NCBI GenBank assembly: GCA_037951105.1
Contig: JBAMJV010001399.1
Coordinates: 1 to 64,000 of the forward strand
DNA length: 64,000 nt
Reading direction: 5' to 3'
Origin: Echinarachnius parma
Lineage: Eukaryota; Echinodermata; Echinoidea; Clypeasteroida; Echinarachniidae
In this document: one piece after another, positions 1 to 11,400 of the stretch
How the letters are laid out: every line of letters starts with the position of its first letter
Numbering within the stretch: position 1 is the first letter of the stretch
Program-made: the position numbers and the translations under genes
The notes under the pieces: model-generated
What the model saw: the letters and a program-made list of their open reading frames with translations, nothing else
Databases searched by the model: none
What the model was told of the DNA's origin: nothing

Positions 1-190
1 CCCGTTGGCCCGCGCTGCTGGCCAGTAAAAATATCCTTGGCCCTCGGGCCTCGCTTGGCCTTGGCCTTGGCTTGGGCCATCAAATTTCATTGATGCTAAA
101 TTCCACTAGCCCTAAGTAATGGGCTGCAAATATTGCAGAATTTGTTGTAATTGTCTTTGTTCTGGGCCACCAGATTTAGTTAGCTGGCCA
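1..190. repeat. GGCC-rich interspersed repeat fragment
   Basis: Segments such as gatgctaaattccactagcc and gggccaccagatt reappear in diverged inverted form at about 11870-11990 (gtgctaattccactggccc, gagccaccagatt on the minus strand). This marks both as members of one dispersed family. The left end is cut by the window. Confidence 0.4.
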
Positions 191-1095
191 CATGGAATTT
201 GGCAAATCTTGTTTTTACTTGCCCGACTGGACTCACGCAAAAAGATAATTTCTAGTATTGATTACAACAGTCAATATTATGCACTACAGTACTGTGCAAT
301 GTATGCAGTCATGTTGTTCATGTTATCATTTGATTTTGATGTATTTAACTTTCCATCAAAATAAATACTGTGGCTATCATACCACATGAGTGTTCTCAAT
401 CATTGACAATATGTATTTTTGTTCTGAAACAAAATCTGACCTCTTCAATTTAATCAAAAGATACATGTAATTATTAGAAAACAGTAGATTTAAAACTAAA
501 CTAACAAGTAGCAACATCAAAGGCCATCGATATTTGTGTTTGTATGCAGTGAAAACATACACATACTTAGGGCGATTGAGCCCCCGAAATGCCCAAAAGA
601 GCCCCCGTAAAAATTGCACAGAGTTCAATTGATACAAAACAAATTTTTGAGTTCTATTTTCATGTGGACGAGCTTGAAAAGTAGCCCCTAAATATAAATT
701 TTAATTTCCCCGGCTGTATGTACATATACCTGGATTATTCTGAATTACAGAATTGTCTGAAATTAATGATTTGAATTCGACATTAGTGGCATTTGTGACA
801 CATTTATTCAATGACACATGTATGTAACTGTGTTTGACAGGTTTCTAAAATTTGTTCCAAATGTCATATATATTTGCCATGTGCATTTATCCTGTTGGAC
901 AGTATTGTCTATTAGTATTATCTGCATGTCTTTAGGAGCTCAGCAGAATCAGCTCCTACATAATCAATAAAGTCATGTTGTTCCTGTCTTTATTTACTCT
1001 TCCTTTTCCTATTAAATACAATTATTTCACTTCCTGCCTTTTGCACTGGTTATATAATGATGAGTGATGGCCCTTCCTCATATTGGTATTTGAGT

Positions 1096-1335
1096 AGGGC
1101 CCGTTGCATAAATTCCAAATGTAATGGATTGTAAAGTTGCAATTATCCCCTTGCCTATAGATGGGAACCAGGTAGGCAATGTACAAAGTCTATGGGGATT
1201 TAAGAATCTCAAAGGGAACAAGACACAAGTTAAGTGTAAGCCCGATCATGTGACTAAATGCGCAAATCTGCTTGATTAAAAAGGGTAAATGTTCTGACTT
1301 ACAATCGATTGTATCTCTTTCTGCAACAGGGCCCT
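1096..1335. mobile_element. MITE with AGGGCCC...GTTGCA termini
   Basis: The left end agggcccgttgca and right end tgcaacagggccct form imperfect terminal inverted repeats 240 bp apart. No coding capacity, so a non-autonomous DNA transposon remnant. Confidence 0.6.
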
Positions 1336-1789
1336 GAGCATACAACTTACTTTTAAATGTATCATGGATATACTTAGAATTGACTAAAGTATAAGAATTA
1401 TGTTTTGATTAAGTTACATACATTTGTAGTTTTGATTTAATATTTTATTAGAAGGTACATGTACATGTAGATTTGTTAAATAGTAAGTTTATGGTGCGCT
1501 TATCACCTGAAAAGAAATTACTTACCATACTTTTGCAAAGTCTGCTCACTAAGGAACTCTTGAAAGTAACATAAATGAATGTTCATATCAGAGCTAAAAT
1601 GTTGTAACAAATGTTGAGAAAGCTAAGATTAGTCACATTAAATGACTAAGTTATAAAGTCTTTAGAAGCAAACAGACTACAGGTAATGATAGTTTTTTTG
1701 AAAGTCAAATTAAAATGTTTGATTGTATGTCTGCATGAAATCAGCCAACCCACAATTAACACAAATGTACCTTTATCTTTCTTAAATGA

Positions 1790-2379
1790 TGATATACCCC
1801 AGTTGGTAGAGTTGTAAGGTGGTTGTATGGTAAAGAAAAAATGAGCAGCATCATGCAATGCAAATAACCAAATCTTGCGGTTCGTATTACCAATTATAGA
1901 AGCATGGAACAGGTTTTGGTTCCCTTTCGTTAGAAAGATATTTACAATTGAAGTGTTCAGATTTTTAACTATCCACTGGATAGTCATATCTGTGTCAAAG
2001 TCAGTGCAATAAGTTAGCAAATATCACTTTGCATTTTCGCTCATTTCTCAGCCATATACCATCCATTTAACGTGAAATGTGCACACAATACTCAGAGGGC
2101 TGTCTGGGTCCCATTTCATAAAACTTTTCCAATTGTTGTAAGTGTCCAGTTATTGTAAATAGTAGGTCACCAGCCAATCAGCATGTACGTTGTAACTGTT
2201 GCCATGGTAGTTACGATAATTGGACACTTATAACAATTGGAAAAGTTTTATGAAACGGGGCCCTGGGCACTGACAAAACTACACATTATACCAATGAATG
2301 AGGTTCTAGTACCTCCTTGATTATACCAACCATTCATCACTTTTTGCATATGTCAACAAAGTTACTAGATCCCTTTAAT
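1790..2379 (+). mobile_element. Copy of the TTAAAGGG...TAGTAAC MITE family, interrupted
   Basis: The right end (aaagttactagatcccttta) and body (accaattatagaagca, tttacaattgaagtgttcag) match the better-kept copies at 18926-19310 and 2599-3255. The left end is not clear. A smaller MITE (2106-2263) sits inside it. Confidence 0.55.
2106..2263. mobile_element. 158-bp palindromic MITE nested in another MITE
   Basis: The ends gggtcccatttcataaaac and gttttatgaaacggggccc are inverted repeats that continue inward (cttttccaatt / aattggaaaag, gtgtcc / ggacac) for about 45 bp. It splits the surrounding TTAAAGGG-family copy, so it is the younger insertion. Confidence 0.75.
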
Positions 2380-2424
2380 TGAGGCATAACACATGATCTT
2401 TTCTTGTACATTTCAAATAATACA

Positions 2425-2449
2425 GGTTGAATTCATTTAATTAGCAAGC
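2425..2449 (+). other. FZR1: FZR1 5' UTR segment after a splice acceptor
   Basis: The sequence ending in tacag at 2424 is a plausible 3' splice site 25 nt before the start codon, so the first coding exon probably begins here with a short UTR. The true transcription start would then lie further upstream and was not located. No TATA box or other promoter can be defended in 1-2424. Confidence 0.45.
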
Positions 2450-5400
2450 ATGGAACCTGAATTTGAGCGGCGATTGCTTCGGCAGCAGAATGGACATTCT
2501 CCACTTGGATCTCCAACTACCCTGGTAAGAATCCTAAGCCTTCTTAATCCTAACAAATTAATGGCCCTTTAATTTCTGCTATTTAAAGTAGTTAATTATT
2601 AAAGGGACTTAGTAACATTGTCCAAATCATCAAAAATTACTTGGAACTTTAGTGGTTCTCTCATACCTTATCATATTCATATTAACAATAAAAGCACGGG
2701 ATATGTTTTGGTTGTTCAAATTTCCATTTCGTGTTCGGGGATAATTTCATGCCGTGTACAAAGTAACTACAATGAGTTAGTGAATATCACTTTGCATTTT
2801 TTGTGCTCATATCTCAGCAAAAAAACATCCAATTAACGTGATATGTTCACACATTACTTTGTGAACATATCAGATCACTGCAATACACATTTTATTAATC
2901 ACTCATAAGGCTGTTGAAGAGTCCCGGGTACCCGGGTCCCGCCGAAAAATGTCGAGTCCCGGGCGCAAAAATCGATACTCGATATCCCGAAAAAAAGCAA
3001 AAAATTGATTTACGAATTTGCTGTATTTTATAAGATGATTTATTGTCATAAATGCGCTGCATTTTTGTCACTTGAATGAACATGTTTCCCAGCGGCGTGA
3101 CATGCCTATAGCGAAATCAACAAATTTATAAATTTCGGGTACCCGGCACTCGCCCGAAAAATTATCGCGAGTCCCGGGTAGTAAATATACCCGAAATCGA
3201 CAGCCTTAATCACTCATCACTTTTTGCACTTGCCAACAAAGTTACTAGATCCCTTATTTATAATTGATGTGACTAGATGTTATACAAACTTGTAACTGTA
3301 AACTTGACATGACAGACTAAATATGTATTATGAATAATACAATTTAACCCACAATGCACTCAATGCACTCAATGCACTCAATGCACTGTGCTTACTCCCA
3401 CAAGGAACCATGCATGCTTTTGTGTGTAAACAGAAAAATGCTGCCATTGATTGAAGTATGTGTATTGTTAGGATGTTATCACCACCATCATCTTCTAAGT
3501 CACGGTTTTACATTCTTGCATCTTCCCTACCAGCCCATCTCGCCTGGCAAAGCAGCATCGCCGTCCAAGGACCGCTACAGCGATCGGTTCATCCCCAGTC
3601 GGGCAGGCACCAATTGGCAGGTCGGGTTTGGCTCTATCCAACAGGAAACAGACGACTCGCAACCAGCCGGTAGACGGGGGAAGGAAACTGGTGACTCCAG
3701 TAAAGGTAAGCAGCATAGTTTGGACACATACAGTATGTACTGTACTATGACATAATTATTTAAAGAATGACTGTTTTCACCTATGCCTCTGTAACAAATT
3801 CTATTTGTACTGTATGTGCAAACTAATTTGTGTTTCTGTTGACAATTGTATAATGGTTATGCTAAAGTGACAGAAAAGTAGCTTGCATACCACTTCTTGC
3901 CCAAGAACAAGCTGCTACTTGGTGTAAACAGCAATATTTGTTAGGACGTGCACTTTTTGTGATTGTTTTTACTTTCTTTGATTCTGAAACATAGCACTGT
4001 GATGAATTATACACAACCTGATTAAAAATAACAACAAATATTAAAAAATTAAAAAAACTTTGAAAATATGCAAAGAAAATAGGGTTTCCCAAGATTTCGA
4101 ACCCGAGACCTCCAAAATATTACTGGTCAGTTTGCCTTTTGAATTGAGAGTTGAAATAAAACTAATACTATGTATCATATTGTTCTCCTATTTAGACATG
4201 CTTGCATACCACTGCCTGCTCAAGAACGAGCTGCTGGGAGCAAACATCGACAAGATCAAGGACCCGCAGTGCGAGGACAGGCGGATGGTCAGCCCACAGA
4301 AGGTCAAGAGAAACCTCTTCCAGTACAACGTCCAAGCAAAGAGACCAAGTCTGGCCCAGGGAGAGGATTCGCCCCCTTACTCCCTCTCTCCCATTGGAAA
4401 CAAAAGGTAAAAACATATATCCCCCACTTCTAATTGGAATTAAAATTTGAATTTCTTGAATCCACAAGAGTTATTTATAATGGTTAAGAGGGTCTTTGTC
4501 CAGTACAACGTCCAAGCAAAGAGACCAAGTCTGGCCCAGGGAGAGGATTCGCCCCCTTACTCCCTCTCTCCCATTGGAAACAAAAGGTAAAAACATATAT
4601 CCCCCACTTCTAATTGGAATTAAAATTTGAATTTCTTGAATCCACAAGAGTTATTTATAATGGTTAAGAGGGTCTTTGTCCAGTACAACGTCCAAGCAAA
4701 GAGACCAAGTCTGGCCCAGGGAGAGGATTCGCCCCCTTACTCCCTCTCTCCCATTGGAAACAAAAGGTAAAAACATATATCCCCCACTTCTAATTGGAAT
4801 TAAAATTTGAATTTCTTGAATCCACAAGAATTATTTATAATGTACTTAAGAGGGTCTTTGTCCAGTACATTGTCCAAGCCAAAGGATCTCCCTCTCCCTA
4901 TTCGACTAGCACCCTCATTAGATTCTTTCAAAAAACTGCTCAAGACCCACTTGTTTGATAAGTAAACCGAAAATTAAATATGTAGTAATCTATTATGCAT
5001 ATTTCCATGTCCATTTTTTTGTTATGCATTTAATTGTATTTCATGTATATAATGTATTGATTATAATGTATTTTATTTGCTTTATATTCATATTGTTAAT
5101 TTTGTAGTTAAGTATGTAAAGCGCTATGAAACATTTATGTATTTAGCGCTATATTGTATTGTATTGAATTGTAAAGACCAACTCTGTTCCATGGGGAAGA
5201 TTCGCCCCCTTACTCCCTCTCTCCCATCGGAAACAAAAGGTAAACATACCCGCCATTTTGGTAAATGGAATTAAATAAAACAAATTAAATTACTGAAATA
5301 TAAAGTTGACAGTTTCCCTGGTAAGAGTCCAAGAGACCAAGTCTGGCCCAAGGAGAAATATTGCCACCCTACTCCCTCTCTCAGATGACCTTTACATGTA

Positions 5401-8400
5401 GCTGGTGGATTGTTGGTTTCAAGTCAACATCCTGTTTGATATTACACGTTGATGTTAGTATTATGCTATAAAAGTTAGAGTAACTCTTTCATTTCTGTCA
5501 AATTTCTTGTCTGCAGTCAAAAGCTGCTGAGATCTCCAAGGAAACCCATGCGCAAGATCACCAAGATTCCCTTCAAGGTTCTAGACGCCCCTGAACTCCA
5601 GGACGACTTTTCCCTGAACCTGGAGGAACTGTTCTCATTAAGATGACTGTTTGATATCATAATACACGTTTCTTTTATGCAAAAGTTAAATTGCTTTACT
5701 TTCTGTCATCTCGTTATATTCCTGCAGTCAAAAGCTCCTGAGGTCTCCAAGGAAACCCATGCGCAAGATCTCCAAGATTCCCTTCAAGGTTCTAGACGCC
5801 CCTGAACTCCAGGACGACTTCTACCTGAACCTGGTGGACTGGTCTTCTGGAAACATCCTCAGTGTGGGGTTGGGGACCTGCGTCTACCTATGGAGTGCTT
5901 GCAATAGTCAGGTAAGCGCAAAACTTCTGCTCTAATTTTTTTTCTGATGGCCCAGTATGTTCTGATTTTCATTGCCCAAACAGAAAATTTTCTTGCCAGC
6001 ATTCTTCAAGATGAGATTTATGTGCAAGGAATGATATTTTACTATCATAGTTAAATAGAAATGGCAGTTGCCCGATCAGGCAACCTAACATTCTTCTTAT
6101 GACATTTAACTTGCCTCAGGCAGTAGGGCAAGTGCTAGCATTGAGCCCTGGGTAATAGTCATTTTGTACAACTAGTTTTTACTCTTGAAGATAATGTAAT
6201 CATTTCAATATTTTTTGTTTGAAGTATGATCTTATTTATTCGCAATAGTATTGAAGACATGTTATCTGTGCATGTACCTGAGCAAGGAGTATGTAGTATT
6301 GTGGTATCAATTAGAATAGTGGTAACAAAATGTTTGAAATCATGTTATAACTTATCCCTTGTTTGTCACTTTTTCTTACAGGTCACACGGTTATGTGATC
6401 TCTCTGGAGATGGGGACACCGTCACATCAGTATCATGGAATGAGAGGGTGAGTTTTTGTATACAAAATAACCCTTCTATGATAAATTGCACTCAACCCAT
6501 TTAGGACTGAACCCCAAAATACTCGGCCTGGGTCTATGGAGAATACATGTTATAGCAAAATACTCGGGCAGAGGTCTATGGAGATTACATGCTATAGCAA
6601 AATACTCGGCCCTGGGTCTATGGAGAATACATGTTATAGCAAAATACTCGGGCAGAGGTCTATAGAGATTACATGTTATAGCAAAATACTCGGGCCTGGG
6701 TCTATGGAGAATACATGTTATAGCAAAATACTCGGGCCTGGGTCTATGGAGAATACATGTTATAGCAAAATACTCGGGCCTGGGTCTATGGAGAATACAT
6801 GTTATAGCAAAATACTCGGGCCTGGGTCTATGGAGAATACATGTTATAGCAAAATACTCGGGCTTGGGTCTATGGAGAATACATGTTATAGCAAAATACT
6901 CGGGCCTGGGTCTATGGAGAATACATGTTATAGCAAAATCAAACAGCCCTGAACAGGGTTAATTCATTATCTGTTTAAAATCATTTTCTTCCACTTGTCA
7001 ATGCTTGCAATCGTGTCTATAACATTTCTTTTTCATTTTAATGAGTAGCTTTGATAATAGTATTGCATTCTTTCAAGTTTTGTATGCGCTGAAGAATATA
7101 TCAGTCTTCACTTTAAAGATGTTATTTGCATCCTAATTTGCATCTGGAAAAGTTTGTCATTTGCATCTTGGAAAGTTTTCTATTTGAATATGGAAAGTTA
7201 GCTTGTAATTAAAACAGGAAATCATTTTCTGAAGTTTTGAATTATGCCAAGAAAATTAGGTGGAAGTCATTCCATTGTAAGCTTACAATCATTTATAAAT
7301 ATCCATCAGGACTCTGAAATGTTTATTTGATTCAAAATTGATATTTTTCAGGGAAACCTTGTAGCAGTTGGAACTCATAAGGGTCTGGTCCAAGTCTGGG
7401 ACTACGCAGCACAGAAGAAACTACATTCATTGGATGGTCATTCGGCTAGAGTTGGTGAGTGACCACTCTTCAATCTTTTTGCTGTAGAATATATTTGGAT
7501 ATTTTCTAGCCAAATATGTATTACCGTAGTGGCTAGAGAACTCGGCCGGGGGGAGAACTCGGCCAGAAAAAGGACAGGGCTGACTTTGAAATTAGATTTG
7601 CCGAGAATGTACTGAACATGTGACTTGAAACTTATATCTGCATATTGCTCATAAAATATGTGTATCTTGCTGTTCTGCATTCCTCCTGGAACTCCAGAAA
7701 ATCGCTTGAAAGTCAGTCTTTACAATCCGAAATTTGTTATTTTTTATTTTGTTCACGATAATTTGAGATTTCAATTTTTAGAATCTGGATTCTCGCTTTT
7801 GTAGACCTACGCTCAGTAGTTCTTTTCGAAAGAAGCTTACACAAATTGGACCGCAATATCGCGGTACCTTCGCTCGATCGAAAATTATCGCTCAACGGCA
7901 AAGCGGGTTTCCGCACGGCGCGATTTTATGTACGAAGGTTCAATTTATCGCAGTGCAGGAGAACTCGGCCACAGCGCACGGCGCGTGTACAAAGTCAATG
8001 GCGCACTGTGCTGTGTGTGACTGGCCGAGTTCCCTGGCCACTACGGTATATACATATTTCACTTGTCAAGACTATTTTCTTTTTGTAGAACTTGCATAAT
8101 CCATAGTTCCCAACCTGAGAATATTAGTTATAATAATAACAATAATAAGTTTTGCGTACTGAGTTTAGCCTCTTCAGTGCTTTTGCAATGTTCTCCCAGA
8201 AGGACCTGCATCTATCTCCACTCCCTGGGGAACATTGCAGCCACTGCTCCTTTAGAAGTGCACACATGCTTTATCAATCCTACCGATTACTCATTAATAC
8301 ACCTGTATGGAGAGCAGCAATGTGGATTAATTGCCTTACTGAAGGGCAAAATACGTCCGGTAAAGTGTGACTCAAACCTGCGACCCTCATATTGAAAGAT

Positions 8401-11400
8401 GAGAGCCCAGTCCGATATGCCGTGTCGCTTCCACCAAGATCTTTGGGACCAGTTAAGATGAGAGCCCAGTCCGATATGCAGTGTCGCTTCCACCAAGATC
8501 TTTGGGACCAGTTAAGATGAGAGCCCAGTCCGATATGCAGTGTCGCTTCCACCAAGATCTTTGGGACCAGTTAAGATGAGAGCCCAGTCCGATATGCCGT
8601 GTCGCTTCCACCAAGATCTTTGGGACCCTCATATTGAAAGATGAGAGCCCAGTCCGATATGACGTGTCGCTTCCACCAAGATCTTTGGGACCCTCATATT
8701 GAAAGATGAGAGCCCAGTCCTATATGCCGTGTTGCTTCCACCAAGATCTTTGGGACCAGTTAAGATGAGAGCCCAGTCCGATATGCCGTGTCGCTTCCAC
8801 CAAGATCTTTGGGACCAGTTATGATGAGAGCCCAGTCCGATATGCCGTGTCGCTTCCACCAAGATCTTTGGGACCAGTTAAGATGAGAGCCCAGCCCGAT
8901 ATGCCGTGTCGCTTCCACCAAGATCTTTGGGACCAGTTAAGATGAGAGCCCAGCCCGATATGCCGTGTCCCTTCCACCAAGATCTTTGGGACCAGTTAAG
9001 ATGAGAGCCCAGTCCGATATGCCGTGTCCCTTCCACCAAGATCTTTGGGACCAGTTAAGATGAGAGCCCAGTCCGATATGCCGTGTCCCTTCCACCAAGA
9101 TCTTTGGGACCAGTTAAGATGAGAGCCCAGTCCGATATGCCGTGTCGCTTCCACCAAGATCTTTGGGACCAGTTAAGATGAGAGCCCAGTCCGATATGCC
9201 GTGTCGCTTCCACCAAGATCTTTGGGACCAGTTAAGATGAGAGCCCAGTCCGATATGCCGTGTCGCTTCCACCAAGATCTTTGGGACCAGTTTGAATGGG
9301 TTAAGTGAAAATAAATCCTGTATTGTTTTAAAAATCTTTCCTATGAATCCCTTTCTCTTCTCTCTTACAGGAGCTCTAGCTTGGAATGCAGACAGCTTGT
9401 CATCGGGGAGTAGAGATCGCATGATCCTCCAGCGAGACATCAGAATGCCGGCAGTCATCAGGAGACTGGGCGGTCATCGGCAGGAGGTGTGCGGGCTCAA
9501 ATGGTCACCCGATCACCAACACTTAGCATCAGGAGGGAACGACAACAGGGTAAGTTGATTACATTTGTATTTGTTTGTCTGTGTGCTGTTTTGTTGATAT
9601 ACTTTGGGATTCGATAATCGATGACTGGGCGGTCATCATCAGGAGGTGTGCGGGCTCAAATGGTCATCCGATCACCAGCACTTAGCATCAGGAGGGAATG
9701 ACAATAGGGTAAGTACAGGGTTCAAGCTGATAAAATTTAGTTGCTTGTGTGTTGAATGTTGTTGCTGCACTGTGGGATGTTATTAGATGACTTAGTGGTC
9801 ATTGTATGACATCAGAAGACTGGGCGGTCATCGGCAAGAGTTGTGTGAGCTCAAATGTTCACCTGATCACCAACACTTAGCATCAGGAGGGAACGACAAC
9901 ACACTAAGTTGAGGGTGCTAATACAAAATGTGTGCTTATTGTTGTTGTATTTTGGGATTTTATTAGATGATTTGCTGTTCATTGGCAGGAATTGTGTGGC
10001 CTGAAATTGTCACCTGATCACAAACACTTATCATTTGGAGGGGAAAAATATGTTAGGTTAGGGTTCCCATTCTGGGTCACAAAATTGCTCTTGTTTGATT
10101 TATAAAAGGGAGGATATATTCATAATTCATCCTAAATCAAGTTTAAGTGAAACCCAAAGTATGTTCCACACACCAGCACATTTTTACTAATAAGTATGAA
10201 TTTATTTTTATCCTCATTATGCAATAATATTATGATTGATAATTTCTGTTTCCTATTATTTTCCTGCAGTTGTTTGTGTGGAACCATTCCAGTACATCTC
10301 CAGTGCAACAGTACACAGAACACAGTGCAGCGGTCAAAGCCATAGCGTGGTCACCCCACCAACACGGTCTACTGGCTTCCGGAGGGGGTACGGCCGATAG
10401 ATGTATCAGGTTCTGGAACACGCTGACCAGTCAGCCGCTCAACTATGTCGACACAGTCTCTCAAGTTTGCAACCTGGCGTGGTCCAAACACGACAACGAG
10501 CTGGTAAGAATGTTGTTTTCTGTGCAAGTTGTAAAGTCTCACCTTTACAAAGCTTGGCGTTTAATTGTTTTTGAAATGTAAGTTGTTTTTAAAATGTAAG
10601 TTGGATGAGTGAAATATAAAGCAGTTTATTTATCGATGCTTGCAGAAAGCCAAAGAAAATTTCATTGCGAATAAATAAGATTTTAAAATAAAATTAACGG
10701 CAAAAAGTAATTAAGAAAATGAATAGAACCATGGCTTCAAAGAATTGTTACATGTTGTATTACTAAGAAATAAAATCATAGATATGTTTGTATTGTGACA
10801 ATTTTCCAAACTTTCATATAACTGGTCCATTAGATGACTTTATGTATTTTCACTACAGTTTTGTCCTGCAAATAATGCTAACCAGTTCATGTACACCTTT
10901 AAAGTAACAATAACCAGACTTATTTATTTTCTGCTAGATTTTGTATTAGGTTATATCTTGTAAGTTAACGATCAGTTAATGTACTTTGATTAAGTTTGAA
11001 TCTGTCTCTAAATGAGCTTTGTATTTCTAAACTCTTCTTCCATACAGGTTAGCACCCACGGCTACTCACAGAACCAGATCCTGGTCTGGAAGTACCCATC
11101 ACTCGTACAAGTAGCCAAGCTGACTGGCCACACATACAGAGTCCTCTACCTGGTAAGTTTTATTCAATGTATTTGCAATGTATCTTTTTCCTGATACTGT
11201 TTTTTTTAACGATTTTTGAGATGAAAGGCATGTGAAAATAATCATTTATGAAAATCTGTGTGTCTTTTACTGTCAAATTCTAGTGGCCCGAAAGCTGGGT
11301 TGGTATTCTGTAAGTACATCCTAGAGTTGATCTTAGGATCAACTTTAAGACCTCCCTAAGATCTGCAAAATCGGTATTCTGTAAGTTGATCTTAGGACGA

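Larger units (their letters stand above)
1..2424. other. FZR1 upstream region, repeat-rich, no gene seen
   Basis: Short open frames here are uncorrelated with any family I recognise. The stretch holds a GGCC-rich repeat fragment (1-190), a MITE (1096-1335) and a nested MITE pair (about 1790-2379). It may be an FZR1 5' intron, since the first coding exon begins with a splice acceptor. The rest (190-1095 and 1336-1790) shows nothing I can name. Confidence 0.5.

Noticed and set aside
6536-6952. 138-aa repeat protein [14 protein letters not shown]...
   Set aside because: A 42-bp unit divides by three, so an open frame is automatic; it lies in an intron with good flanking splice sites.
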